From positions 1 through 64,000 of the forward strand of contig JAEWQB010000027.1 of NCBI GenBank assembly GCA_023460395.1: a stretch of DNA of 64,000 nt, written 5' to 3'. The DNA is from Pseudomonadota bacterium (lineage in GTDB: Bacteria > Desulfobacterota > Desulfovibrionia > Desulfovibrionales > Desulfovibrionaceae). The notes beneath the pieces were generated by a model. The model saw only the letters and a program-made list of their open reading frames with translations. It searched no databases and was not told where the DNA came from. A program made the position numbers and the translations under genes. Below, piece after piece: positions 17,196 to 25,294 of the stretch. The first letter of the stretch is position 1. Every line of letters begins with the position of its first letter.

Positions 17196-17660
17196 CTAAT
17201 GCCGCACGCGGGCGGAACCATCCCCCGCACGCAGAATACGGACCCGATCTCCCTTATAGAAGGACTCCCCGCCCGCTTCCTGCACAATGGACACAACCTT
17301 GCCGCCATCCTGCTCCACGGTAATTTCCAGCGCCTGCTTGGTGCCCACAGCGCCTTCCGCCGCAGCGCCACCCGCACCACCCAACACCGCGCCACCCAAC
17401 GTGGAAAGGGTTCTCCCCCGCCCACCGCCTATGGTGCTGCCCAACACGCCGCCAATGATGGCCCCGCCCAGAAGCCCCAGACCGGATTGTTCCGCCTGAA
17501 TAGTCACGGGCTGCACATCAATAATAGTGCCGTACTCCACCGTGTGCTCCACGCGAGCTTGCTTGGTGCTGTAAACATTGCCGCTCTGGCTGGCGCAACC
17601 CGCCGCCAAAAGGGCCAGCATAAGAAGAAGGACGAGGGGGAAATATCCAATGCGTTTCAT
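17196..17660 (-). CDS. Glycine-zipper outer-membrane lipoprotein (SlyB/Pcp-like)
   Basis: A 154-residue lipoprotein. The ATG at 17660 has TGGAGA 6 nt upstream; longer starts would bury the signal peptide. Residues 1-23 form a lipoprotein signal peptide with lipobox LAAGC. A Gly-rich segment with two hydrophobic stretches (GLLGGAIIGGVLGSTIGGG, then LGGAVLGGAGGAAAEGAVG) is the glycine-zipper 2TM domain of the Rickettsia 17-kDa antigen/SlyB family (PF05433), thought to embed in the outer membrane and stabilise the envelope. The C-terminal 50 residues form a small beta domain. It is monocistronic with its own terminator. Confidence 0.88.
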   Translation of the reverse strand: MKRIGYFPLVLLLMLALLAAGCASQSGNVYSTKQARVEHTVEYGTIIDVQPVTIQAEQSGLGLLGGAIIGGVLGSTIGGGRGRTLSTLGGAVLGGAGGAAAEGAVGTKQALEITVEQDGGKVVSIVQEAGGESFYKGDRVRILRAGDGSARVRH

Positions 17661-17920
17661 GGCATTCTCCATTGCTTTCGCGGTTACTAAAGGTACGGGC
17701 GAGCAGATCAAGGCAGACTCGCAACCCGCCCTATTGCCCGGCACACCGCGCCCGGCATGGTCACAGGCATGCGGGCAGACCTTACTTCATCATACCGTTC
17801 CCCGCCGCTAAGTCAACCACGGCTCTTTCCATATTCTTCCTCATAAGCATATTTCCATAGCATACCCGGCTTGTTCTATGCCACGACTATGCTATGGTGC
17901 AGACAAAAAGGAGCTTTGCC

Positions 17921-19273
17921 ATGGCAACCGCGCAGTACGACGTAATCGTTCTTGGATCCGGCCCCGCCGGGGGTCACGTGGCTTCCCGCTGCCACGCGGC
18001 TGGCCTTTCTGTGGCGCTGGTGGAGAGCGACGGATTTGGCGGTGCATGTCCCCTCCGGGGATGCGAACCCAAAAAAGTATTGGCGGATGCAGCGGAAACC
18101 GTGGAACGCCTGCATAACACAGCGGGAACCGGTCCCGCTGGCGAAGCCCACATTGACTGGCCCAAACTTATGGCCTTCAAAAACACCTTCACCAGCACTC
18201 TGTCCGACAGGGTGGAACGGCACTACGCTCAAAAAGGCATTACACTGTATAAAGGAGCAGGCCGCTTTGCCACCCCCAACAGCATTGACGTGGGGGATAC
18301 TCGGATCAGCGCATCCCGCATCTGCATCGCCACGGGGGCCACACCCCGCCCGCTTACTTTTCCCGGCAGCGAACGGCTCTCCACCAGCACGGAATTTTTG
18401 GATCTGCCGGAGCTTCCCAAGCGCATACTCTTCCTTGGCGGGGGGTTCATCGCATTTGAACTAGCACACATCGCCGCGGCGGCGGGAGCGCAGGTGCACA
18501 TCGTCCAGCGCAGTAGCCGCGTGCTCAGACAATTTGATCCAGACCTTGTGGAACGGCTAACCACCCAAATGCAGCGCTTAGGGGTGGAGCTGCATACACA
18601 GGCCCCTCCCCGCTCACTTACCCGCAACGCGGACGGTCTGCTGGAACTGCGTGCCGGAGAACACGAAGAATTTCTGTTCACGGCGGATATGGTGGTTCAT
18701 GGAGCCGGGCGCATACCGGATATAGCCAACCTGAATCTCGCCGCGGGTGAAGTGCAGCCACAGGGAAACGGCATTGCGGTAAACGAATTTTTGCAGAGCA
18801 CATCCAATCCCGCAGTCTATGCCGCCGGAGACGCGGTGGGGCAGGGCCTGCCTCTTACTCCGGTAGCCACCCAACAGGCGGAAGCCGTGGCTACGAATAT
18901 TATTAATGGCAATACGCGGAGCATGCAGTATGGCGTTACCCCGTATGCGCTCTTCACCTACCCGCCCCTCGCCGCTGTGGGCATGACAGAGGCAAAAGCC
19001 CGCGAGCAGGGGCTGGACGTGGACGTGCGCACAGGTGACGCCGCCACATGGTCCGAATACAAACGCATAGGGCAGTCCTGCGCAGGCTATAAACTCATTG
19101 TCCACAGTCCAGACGGACGTCTGCTGGGTGCCCACGTGCTGGGCGACAGGGCGGAAGAAACCATTAACCTCTTTGCACTCGCTATCCGCGCCAATCTGAC
19201 GATACACGATCTGCTTTCCATGACATGGGCCTATCCTTCCTTCGGGTATACCCTCCGGTACATGCTGCGCTGA
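17921..19273 (+). CDS. Class I pyridine nucleotide-disulfide oxidoreductase-like flavoprotein
   Basis: A 450-residue FAD/NAD(P) enzyme. The ATG at 17921 follows AAAAAGGAG. The FAD motif is GSGPAGGHVASR (12-23), the redox-active disulfide is Cys43/Cys48 in GGACPLRGCEPKK, the NAD(P) motif is FLGGGFIAFELAHIA near 176-190, and the second FAD motif is AAGDAVGQG. The C-terminal dimerisation domain lacks the catalytic His of glutathione or lipoamide reductases: where HxHPT is expected it reads WAYPSFG. The substrate is therefore open; a quinone, flavin or metal reductase is as likely as a disulfide reductase. It is monocistronic, with a terminator directly downstream. Confidence 0.85.
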   Translation: MATAQYDVIVLGSGPAGGHVASRCHAAGLSVALVESDGFGGACPLRGCEPKKVLADAAETVERLHNTAGTGPAGEAHIDWPKLMAFKNTFTSTLSDRVERHYAQKGITLYKGAGRFATPNSIDVGDTRISASRICIATGATPRPLTFPGSERLSTSTEFLDLPELPKRILFLGGGFIAFELAHIAAAAGAQVHIVQRSSRVLRQFDPDLVERLTTQMQRLGVELHTQAPPRSLTRNADGLLELRAGEHEEFLFTADMVVHGAGRIPDIANLNLAAGEVQPQGNGIAVNEFLQSTSNPAVYAAGDAVGQGLPLTPVATQQAEAVATNIINGNTRSMQYGVTPYALFTYPPLAAVGMTEAKAREQGLDVDVRTGDAATWSEYKRIGQSCAGYKLIVHSPDGRLLGAHVLGDRAEETINLFALAIRANLTIHDLLSMTWAYPSFGYTLRYMLR

Positions 19274-19286
19274 TCACCGCATTACG

Positions 19287-19323
19287 GGGGAGCCTTTACC
19301 CAAACAGAGAGGCTCCCCTTTTT
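19287..19323 (+). terminator. Rho-independent terminator
   Basis: GGGGAGCCT (19287-19295) pairs with AGGCTCCCC (19310-19318), followed by five T's. It ends the flavoprotein transcript 13 nt past the stop. Confidence 0.88.
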
Positions 19324-19348
19324 CACCTTTCGAGTTTCCGCGCTGCTA

Positions 19349-20329
19349 TCATTTGGGGAGCACTATCCCTTCGGCAGGCGGTTGACCGGAGGCACTTATG
19401 AGGTCGCACATGCGCTGATACCGGGTATTTATCCGCACAAAATCGCGCACGCGCCGGGGAAAAGACGCGCCTTGCCGCTCCACACGGGTGGAAAACAGCT
19501 CACAGGCAAAGCAGTAGAGTTCGTGATCCGCCGCATTCAGTTCCATAGCGAGTGCCCGGTCTTCATCGCTGACGGGCAGATCCGCGCCGTCCCCCGCTCC
19601 GTGCGGCGCAGGCCCCACCTCGGCGGAGTCTGTGCCTGACATTGCGACAGGTATGGTCGCGGCTCCCGGCTTGGCACCGTCTTCCGCGCCTCCGGTCACT
19701 GCGGGATCGCCGATTTCCCCTTGGGAAACCGGCACCAGTGCGTTGTGCCGCTCATGATATAAGGAAGTAAGGCCCATAGCGTCCGCCAATATGAGCAGAC
19801 TCTCGTCAAATCTCTCCTGAATGCCCACCACCGTAAATTCATGCTCCAAATTATGTTTAGCCATCTCCAACTCCCGGCGGGGGAAACGCTCCACGGGCAA
19901 CCCTTCGCCGGAAAAAAAACGCGTCATGAAGTTCTTACCCCGGTACACCAAACGCTGATGCCCGCTGAGTAAATACTCCCGAAAATTAATCCTATTATCG
20001 TTTAAAAACGTGTACATATGATTAGCGCGCCACGTTTTTAAAAACCGATATTCAGAAATCAGCCGGCTCACAGGATCGCGTAAAAAGGTGAAGACCCGCA
20101 CATCCCGGTCGTACATACGCGGCGGGCGGTAGGATTGCAGAAAAAGATGTCCTTGAATCAGCCGCACGCTGTCTAGTTGACGCGGCTCCAAATGACGCGC
20201 AGCCCGGTAGTCTTCGGCCCGGTAGACGCTCAAAATTTCTTGCGGTGCAAAATTATCCCGCAAAATGGCATTCAGTGTGGTTCCCGCAGTACGGGGAAGA
20301 TGCAGGAAGAACCAGAGGGGGTCGTGCAT
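19349..20329 (-). CDS. Sulfotransferase family protein
   Basis: A 326-residue protein. The N terminus has the PAPS 5'-phosphosulfate loop FLHLPRTAGTTLNAIL (residues 8-23) and, near residue 83, the 3'-phosphate motif FLRDPVSRLISEYRF, both typical of Sulfotransfer_2-type carbohydrate sulfotransferases. The middle contains an Ala/Gly/Pro-rich, low-complexity segment at about 210-250 that looks like a linker. It has no signal peptide or membrane helix. The ATG at 20329 has no clear ribosome site. It is encoded alone, so the acceptor is unknown; a cell-surface glycan or lipid is usual for the family. Confidence 0.85.
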   Translation of the reverse strand: MHDPLWFFLHLPRTAGTTLNAILRDNFAPQEILSVYRAEDYRAARHLEPRQLDSVRLIQGHLFLQSYRPPRMYDRDVRVFTFLRDPVSRLISEYRFLKTWRANHMYTFLNDNRINFREYLLSGHQRLVYRGKNFMTRFFSGEGLPVERFPRRELEMAKHNLEHEFTVVGIQERFDESLLILADAMGLTSLYHERHNALVPVSQGEIGDPAVTGGAEDGAKPGAATIPVAMSGTDSAEVGPAPHGAGDGADLPVSDEDRALAMELNAADHELYCFACELFSTRVERQGASFPRRVRDFVRINTRYQRMCDLISASGQPPAEGIVLPK

Positions 20330-20686
20330 GGGTGGTCCGGGGTATTCGCGTTGCCAGATTGACCGTCAGTGTTGCCTATTTCCCCGTGTGCGGCAACTGC
20401 AAACTAATTCATACTTCTTTTGTAGGAAAAGCCTTGCCAAATTCATACAAAATAAGTAGGGTTTCATCGCAGGCCAACAAAAGCCTTGCCACAGTAGAGT
20501 TCTGCCGTGTTTCCCCCATGGATAACACGGAGCATTCCGCAACTTTTGGCCCTGCTACATAAACCCTTACTGGGTATGTGTACCACTGCGTCACATTCAC
20601 GACCATGTTGGGGAACGCACGCAAATAATTCATACTTTTAAAGTATGATATATGACAGACACGTATACCCCTGAAGGAGGCTGGTC
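20330..20686. other. Divergent intergenic region with CATAC half-sites
   Basis: No gene is seen between the leftward sulfotransferase and the rightward small WDMW gene. The segment contains three copies of AATTCATAC (20406-20414, 20440-20448 and 20627-20635); the last forms half of a 17-nt palindrome. These repeated half-sites suggest a regulator binding across the region. Confidence 0.45.
20631..20647 (+). promoter_or_regulatory. 17-nt perfect palindrome, candidate operator
   Basis: CATACTTT-T-AAAGTATG is perfectly symmetric about a central T. It lies 39 nt upstream of the small WDMW gene and next to a possible -10 (TATGAT). The two Rrf2 regulators just downstream (21194 and 22123) are candidate binders, since Rrf2 proteins recognise AT-rich dyads of this size. 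Confidence 0.55.
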
Positions 20687-20878
20687 ATGGCTGCACAACA
20701 ATGTACCCGTCAAGATGAGGCCAACATGCCCAAGAACTGGGACATGTGGACCTGTTTTAACAAAACCCGCTGGGAACGCCGCGCCAAAGAACGCGCGGAG
20801 TCCCCCCGTGAGCCGGAGCAGGCCACGGAGAATCGCCCCATGGACTGGGATATGTGGAACTCCTCGCGCCAACGATAA
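20687..20878 (+). CDS. Small protein with two WDMW motifs, unknown function
   Basis: A 63-residue hydrophilic protein that I do not recognise. The ATG at 20687 is preceded by GAAGGAGG at good spacing, which strongly supports translation. Two similar segments frame a charged middle: MPKNWDMWTC at 14-23 and RPMDWDMWNS at 50-59, each with WDMW at its core. It has Cys6 and Cys23 but no signal peptide or membrane helix. A 17-nt palindrome lies upstream and an Rrf2 regulator gene follows 315 nt downstream, so it may be a target of that regulator and part of the sulfide/redox module. Confidence 0.65.
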   Translation: MAAQQCTRQDEANMPKNWDMWTCFNKTRWERRAKERAESPREPEQATENRPMDWDMWNSSRQR

Positions 20879-21193
20879 CCGGAGCGGGACTTTCCGGCAG
20901 AAGGTGAACAAGGCGGGGCGTCCTTCACAAGGCATGTATGGGCGCTCCTCCTCGTCGGATTCCAAACCGCACGCTCCGTCCCCGCGCCACTCTGCGCCCT
21001 GTTGTTGACGCCGCCCCACGGGGCATGTAGGAATAAGCACGTGTCGGAAACTGCCGCCATGTGCGCCCGCCACCGCGCCGTCTTCTCACGTTCCTGCGAA
21101 TTACGGCGGCATTCGGAGTCTCATGCGTACATACCGTTCCCCGGTACCCATAGGACACGCGCCCTACGCCACCCTTTACCGACGACTCGCGCT
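20879..21193 (+). other. Intergenic region before the first Rrf2 gene
   Basis: About 315 nt with no credible gene. The Rrf2 reading frame stays open upstream to 21002, but that extension is Arg/His/Cys-rich and unlike Rrf2, so it is not counted as coding. No terminator with a T-run and no clear promoter were seen. Confidence 0.4.
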
Positions 21194-21625
21194 ATGAAAC
21201 TCTCCGCCCGCACCCGCTACGCCACTCGTCTGCTGCTCGACCTTGCTATGCATGGCGATGGGGAGAACCCGGTCACCACCACAACGCTCTCAGAGCATTC
21301 TGGGATCTCCGTGCAATTTATTGAGCAGATACTCAAACCGCTCAAAAAATCCGGTCTTGTGTCCAGCGTCCGGGGCGCCTCTGGGGGCCACCTGCTCACG
21401 CAAACACCGGAAACCATCTCCATAGGCGATATTATCCGCGTCATGGAGGGGGGCATAGACCTCACGCACTGTTGTCAGGAAGCCATTGCCAAAGACTGTC
21501 CACGCATGGGCAAATGTCTTACGCGTGTGGTCTGGCTTCGCGCTTCCCGCGCACTGGCCCGCGAACTGGACGCCATCACACTGGCAGACCTCGCGCACGG
21601 TGACATTACCCTAGACGACGAATAG
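21194..21625 (+). CDS. Rrf2 family transcriptional regulator (first of a tandem pair)
   Basis: A 143-residue DNA-binding regulator. The ATG at 21194 gives the canonical N terminus MKLSARTRYATRLLLDLA. The winged helix-turn-helix has SEHSGISVQFIEQILKPL as recognition helix region and the wing VRGASGGHLL. Cys93, Cys94, Cys102 and Cys108 form the pattern of Fe-S-binding Rrf2 proteins such as IscR and NsrR, so it probably senses iron-sulfur, redox or sulfur status. It is paired with a close paralogue at 22123 and upstream of an SQR-like enzyme, its likely target. Confidence 0.9.
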   Translation: MKLSARTRYATRLLLDLAMHGDGENPVTTTTLSEHSGISVQFIEQILKPLKKSGLVSSVRGASGGHLLTQTPETISIGDIIRVMEGGIDLTHCCQEAIAKDCPRMGKCLTRVVWLRASRALARELDAITLADLAHGDITLDDE

Positions 21626-21659
21626 CCCCGGCAACACACCAGCCCCTGTCCGGCTGCGT

Positions 21660-21815
21660 AGTTTTACGCGCCGTTTACGCCCCAGTTGTGCCATAGTTGT
21701 GCCCCAGTTGCGCACAGTTACGCACGGGTGCGCCCTCCGCTGCCCCCGCAGTTCTCCCCACACTCCTCCCAAACTCGTCCCGCAGTCTTCCCACAATTCT
21801 CCAATTCCCCCAGCA
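21660..21815 (+). repeat. About 11-nt-phased short repeats and C-rich tract
   Basis: Units of the form AGTT-N-(T/C/A)(G/C)GC start at 21660, 21684, 21695, 21706 and 21716, with a variant at 21672, so the spacing is 10-12 nt, about one DNA turn. The following 90 nt continue with pyrimidine-rich units (TTCTCCCC, CTCCTCCC, CTCGTCCC, GTCTTCCC and similar) at the same period. The plus strand is C-rich and G-poor, as in Rho utilisation sites with YC dimers every 10-12 nt. Confidence 0.5.
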
Positions 21816-21965
21816 CTCGCGGCTGCCAGAGCGGCGTCTCCGCCGTATCTCAACAAACAAACTTCTCATAAAAAATACGGCAACTATTTTATTTATCAAG
21901 AAATATTGTCAAGAGGCTCCGCTTGACACACTGTTCACTTTCCATTAATCCAGACATAGCGAATC

Positions 21966-21982
21966 CAGATAAATTTAATCTG
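21966..21982 (+). promoter_or_regulatory. Dyad CAGAT-N7-ATCTG, candidate operator
   Basis: CAGAT at 21966-21970 mirrors ATCTG at 21978-21982 around an AT-only centre; a second ATCTG follows at 21993. It lies downstream of the TTGACA at 21923 and 140 nt ahead of the second Rrf2 gene. Autoregulation by an Rrf2 protein is plausible but unproven. Confidence 0.4.
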
Positions 21983-22122
21983 AATTAAATTAATCTGCAT
22001 TGATTCACTCTGATTGACCGCCCTGCCAGCGTGGCGGGCCTTCCCCATCGTTACGGAACTACCCGGCGCGATGCAACGGAAACCGCCTACCCACATAGGG
22101 CGGCATAGCACTGGGGGTTCTC

Positions 22123-22542
22123 ATGAGGATTTCCACCACGGCCCACTACGCTTCGCGCCTACTGGCGCAACTGGCCATGCACGACTCCGACAAGCCCGTA
22201 CCGGCTGCCGCGTTGTCTGACAGCACCGGTATTTCCGTTAAATTCATCGAAAAAATTATCCGCCCGCTCAAAAGCGCGGGGTTCGTCCGCAGCGTGCGCG
22301 GCGCATCCGGCGGTCACATGCTGTGCATCCGCCCGGAAGACGTAACGCTGGGGCAAGTGCTCCGCGTTATGGAAGGTGGAGTGCAGCCCCCCCACTGCTG
22401 CCCCGATCACCAGTGCGGCGAGCACGACTGCAACGCCCGCAGCGCGTGGAACAACGTAACGCAGGCGCTGGAACAGACACTTGAGTCCATCACGCTTGCC
22501 GACCTCATGAAAGACAACCTTACCGCCTATCCGTGCCAGTAA
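22123..22542 (+). CDS. Rrf2 family transcriptional regulator (second of a tandem pair)
   Basis: A 139-residue regulator, a clear paralogue of the preceding gene: MRISTTAHYASRLLAQLA at the N terminus, GISVKFIEKIIRPL recognition region, and VRGASGGHML wing. The putative cluster ligands are Cys92, Cys93, Cys98 and Cys103 (HCCPDHQCGEHDC), with spacing that differs from the first copy, plus an extra Cys68. The two proteins therefore probably sense different states or bind different clusters. It is followed after 200 nt by the SQR-like gene, the likely regulated target. Confidence 0.9.
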   Translation: MRISTTAHYASRLLAQLAMHDSDKPVPAAALSDSTGISVKFIEKIIRPLKSAGFVRSVRGASGGHMLCIRPEDVTLGQVLRVMEGGVQPPHCCPDHQCGEHDCNARSAWNNVTQALEQTLESITLADLMKDNLTAYPCQ

Positions 22543-22744
22543 TGCCGCACAGGCATGCGGGGCGCGGGGTACTAGCTACAACGTGAGCCGTATATGCGGC
22601 GCAACCAATGCCTCAGTTGAACGGAGAATACCCTTCCCCCCAAGGGAATGTGGCCCCCTTTCACCTGTCCGCACACAAGGCTTCCGATACCGGGGGCAAA
22701 CAATAACACGTGCTTTGGAAGAGCATTCGACAAGGAGACCTGGC

Positions 22745-23989
22745 ATGAAGAAACTGCTCATTCTCGGTTCCGGTTCCGGCGGCACCATGGTCGCGGCCAA
22801 AATGCGCAAGCTGCTGGCGGAATCCGAATGGGATATCACCATCATCGACCGCGACCCCGTTCACCACTATCAGCCCGGCTGGCTGTTTGTTCCCTTCGGC
22901 ATCTACACGCTGAAGGATTGCGTAAAGCCCAAGTCCGATTTCATTCCCCGCGGTGTCAACTTTGTTCTCGATACCATCGTCAACATCGACCCCGCATCCA
23001 AGACCGTCACCACCAAAAACGGCAGCTATGAATATGACTACATGGTCATTTCCACCGGCTGCCGCATCATGCCTGAAGAAATTGAAGGCATGTCCGATGG
23101 CTGGCGCAAGAACATCTTCGACTTCTACACCCCTGACGGCGCGGCAGCCCTGTGTACAGAGATGCACAACTTCAAAAAGGGCCGCATGGTGTTCAACATC
23201 GCCGAAATGCCCATCAAGTGCCCCGTCGCTCCGCTCGAATTCGTCTACATGGCAGACTGGTTCTTCACCAAGATGGGTGTGCGCAAAGACGTGGAAATTG
23301 AGCTGGTGACTCCGCTTACCGGCGCATTTACCAAGGCTGTGGCTGCCGACGTGTTGGGCAAGCTGTGCGACCAGAAGAACATTAAAGTGGTGCCCAACTT
23401 CGTACTCGACAACGTGGACGCCGAAAACAAGGTGCTCGTGGACGTGACGGGCAACGAACTCAACTACGACATGTGCGTGTCCATTCCGCCAAACTTCGGC
23501 CAGCAGGTCATAGAAGATTCCGGCATCGGCGACGCCATGATGTATGTGCCCACCGACAACGCCACCCTGCGGGCCGAGCAGATGGAAAATGTGTACGTGT
23601 TGGGTGACACCACCAACGTGCCCACCTCTAAAGCCGGTTCCGTGGCTCACTTCGAGTGCGACATTGTGTGCGCCAACCTGCACGCCGAAATCTGCGGACA
23701 GGAACCACACCACCACTTTGACGGTCACTCCAACTGCTTCATCGTTACCGGATTCGGCAAGGCATCCCTTATCGACTTCAACTACACGGTGGAGCCGCTG
23801 CCCGGCAAATTCCCCCTGCCCGGCGTAGGCCCCTTCGACCTGCTGGGCGAAAGCCGCACAAACTACTACGGCAAGCTCATGTTCCGTTGGATTTACTTCA
23901 ACCTGATGATGAAGGGACACGAACTGCCGTTCGAGCCTGACATGTACATGGCTGGCAAGCTCGACGTCCGCAAGAACAAGAAAGCTTAG
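22745..23989 (+). CDS. Sulfide:quinone oxidoreductase-like FAD flavoprotein
   Basis: A 414-residue membrane-associated flavoprotein. The ATG at 22745 has AAGGAGA upstream. The FAD motif is ILGSGSGGTMVAAKM (6-20), a second motif is YVLGDTTNVPTSKAG near 285-300, and VHHYQPGWLFVPFG near 40 is typical of SQR. A cysteine in IKCPVAPLEF near residue 158 matches the position of a catalytic cysteine in SQR proteins; the second catalytic cysteine is not obvious, since the expected C-terminal region reads GKASLIDF. It may oxidise sulfide or another reduced sulfur species and pass electrons to menaquinone. It is followed at once by a DUF1641 gene, a known SQR partner. Confidence 0.82.
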   Translation: MKKLLILGSGSGGTMVAAKMRKLLAESEWDITIIDRDPVHHYQPGWLFVPFGIYTLKDCVKPKSDFIPRGVNFVLDTIVNIDPASKTVTTKNGSYEYDYMVISTGCRIMPEEIEGMSDGWRKNIFDFYTPDGAAALCTEMHNFKKGRMVFNIAEMPIKCPVAPLEFVYMADWFFTKMGVRKDVEIELVTPLTGAFTKAVAADVLGKLCDQKNIKVVPNFVLDNVDAENKVLVDVTGNELNYDMCVSIPPNFGQQVIEDSGIGDAMMYVPTDNATLRAEQMENVYVLGDTTNVPTSKAGSVAHFECDIVCANLHAEICGQEPHHHFDGHSNCFIVTGFGKASLIDFNYTVEPLPGKFPLPGVGPFDLLGESRTNYYGKLMFRWIYFNLMMKGHELPFEPDMYMAGKLDVRKNKKA

Positions 23990-24000
23990 GGGCGCTGAAA

Positions 24001-24603
24001 ATGACCAACGAAGAACGCATTCTCGAACGCCTCGAGTCGCTTGAGCAGAAGATAAGCATGATGCACAGTCGTGCGGAAACCATGCAGGATCTTCAAGAAA
24101 CCATCACCCCCATTGTGCGGGACGTGATGAACAATGTCATGCTCAAGAACTTCGCAGACGTGCAGGAACGCTGCACCATGGAAGATCTGGGCGCGCTTTC
24201 CAAGCGCTTCCTCATGAGCGTCCGCGATCTCACGTGGCTGCTGGAATCCATGGAAAACATGGTGGAACTGTGGCGCACCTGCGAACCCATGATTAAACCC
24301 ACCTTCCTCGCCTCCATCGAAAAATTCGATGAGTTGGAGCAGAAAGGTGTGTTCGCTGCCGTGGGTGCCTTGGGCGAAGCCATGGGCGGTATAACTGAAA
24401 AATACACCCCGGAGGAATTCGGCCGCATGGGCACCGCACTGGTGAACATGGCCGGACTGCTGGAACGCCTCGCCGATGCAGACCTGCAACATGCTCCCAG
24501 CGTTAGCCCGCTGGGCATGGTGGGCAAGCTGCATAGCAAGGAATCCAAACAGGCTCTGGGCATTATGACCGAGTTGCTTACCGCTCTGGGCAAGCGAAAG
24601 TAG
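24001..24603 (+). CDS. DUF1641 protein, SQR-associated
   Basis: A 200-residue, mostly helical soluble protein. The N-terminal 30 residues predict a coiled coil (ILERLESLEQKI); the body has DLTWLLESMENMVELW followed by repeated Gly/Ala helices, matching DUF1641. This family is repeatedly encoded next to sulfide:quinone or heterodisulfide-reductase-type enzymes, and the gene lies 11 nt after the SQR-like gene, so the two are co-translated and probably interact. Its biochemical role is not known; a membrane or electron-transfer adaptor is an inference. Confidence 0.8.
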   Translation: MTNEERILERLESLEQKISMMHSRAETMQDLQETITPIVRDVMNNVMLKNFADVQERCTMEDLGALSKRFLMSVRDLTWLLESMENMVELWRTCEPMIKPTFLASIEKFDELEQKGVFAAVGALGEAMGGITEKYTPEEFGRMGTALVNMAGLLERLADADLQHAPSVSPLGMVGKLHSKESKQALGIMTELLTALGKRK

Positions 24604-24635
24604 CTCGTACAAATCCGGTTTTTCCGGTTCCCCTC

Positions 24636-24666
24636 CTCCCGGTGCGGACGCTGCTCCCGCCGGGAG
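24636..24666 (+). other. Hairpin between DUF1641 and receiver genes
   Basis: CTCCCGG (24636-24642) pairs with CCGGGAG (24660-24666). There is no T-run, so it is more likely an mRNA-processing or attenuating structure than a full terminator. Confidence 0.35.
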
Positions 24667-24706
24667 AGCGGGGACGAAAAACCTGTGAACATGGGAGGAA
24701 GAAGCC

Positions 24707-25060
24707 ATGTCAAAAAAAATCCTTATCGTGGACGACGATCCGCAGAGTGTCGCGTTTCTGGAAGATATCCTGCGTGACAACAACTACAGCACCTGCACCG
24801 CGTTTTCTTGTGCGGACGGTCTGGAAAAAGTTAGGCAGGAAAAGCCCGACCTCGTACTGCTGGATATGGAAATGCCCGGCAAGGGCGGAACCATGTTTTA
24901 CGTAAGCATGCGCCGCGAAGAGACTATCCGCGATACCCCGGTCATCGTGGTAAGCGGAGTGGGACCACGCCCGCCAGCCTTGCGCACGGGCATTCCCACC
25001 CTCTCAAAACCTGTGGACATTCCCGCGCTGCTGAACACCGTGGCGGAACGCGTGGCATAA
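24707..25060 (+). CDS. Single-domain response regulator (CheY-like)
   Basis: A 117-residue stand-alone receiver with no output domain. The acidic pocket is Asp9-Asp10-Asp11, the phospho-acceptor is Asp53 (LLDMEMPGKGG), the switch Ser lies in VIVVSGVG, and the conserved Lys is in LSKPVD. The ATG at 24707 has GGGAGGAAG upstream. It is shorter than usual in the beta4-alpha4 region. It sits between the SQR/DUF1641 pair and a histidine kinase (25295) that probably phosphorylates it; it may act by protein contact or as a phosphorelay intermediate. Confidence 0.9.
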   Translation: MSKKILIVDDDPQSVAFLEDILRDNNYSTCTAFSCADGLEKVRQEKPDLVLLDMEMPGKGGTMFYVSMRREETIRDTPVIVVSGVGPRPPALRTGIPTLSKPVDIPALLNTVAERVA

Positions 25061-25094
25061 GGCCGCGTTCCTGCTGTAATCAGCCGCAGCGGCT

Positions 25095-25123
25095 CCCCGT
25101 CCACACGTGCGGGGGAATTTTTT
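25095..25123 (+). terminator. Rho-independent terminator after the receiver gene
   Basis: A short stem, CCCCG (25095-25099) with CGGGG (25110-25114), is followed by a six-T run (25118-25123). The kinase gene downstream would then depend on read-through or its own promoter. Confidence 0.55.
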
Positions 25124-25294
25124 GTGGTCGCAGGCGCTGTGCCTTACGGGAGTATCGTTCCCCGGCGCGCAGCCACCGGACTGCGTCGCCATGGCAGGGT
25201 GCCGCATACTCCGGCGCCACGTTTTCTAGCCCGTCGCCGATACTCCAGCGCCAGCTCCGCTGTCGCCTCTTCGGTCGCCGTTGAGGTATTCCGT

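Larger units (their letters stand above)
21626..22122 (+). other. Intergenic region between the two Rrf2 genes
   Basis: A 497-nt gap with no supported gene. It contains a helically phased repeat and pyrimidine tract (21660-21815), then an AT-rich control region (about 21865-22010) with a -35-like TTGACA at 21923-21928 and a dyad at 21966-21982. The gap implies that the second Rrf2 gene has its own promoter. Confidence 0.6.

Noticed and set aside
22661..23920. 419-residue open frame antisense to the SQR-like gene
   Set aside because: It is a shadow of a biased coding strand: His/Val/Gly-rich composition, no similarity, no ribosome site.
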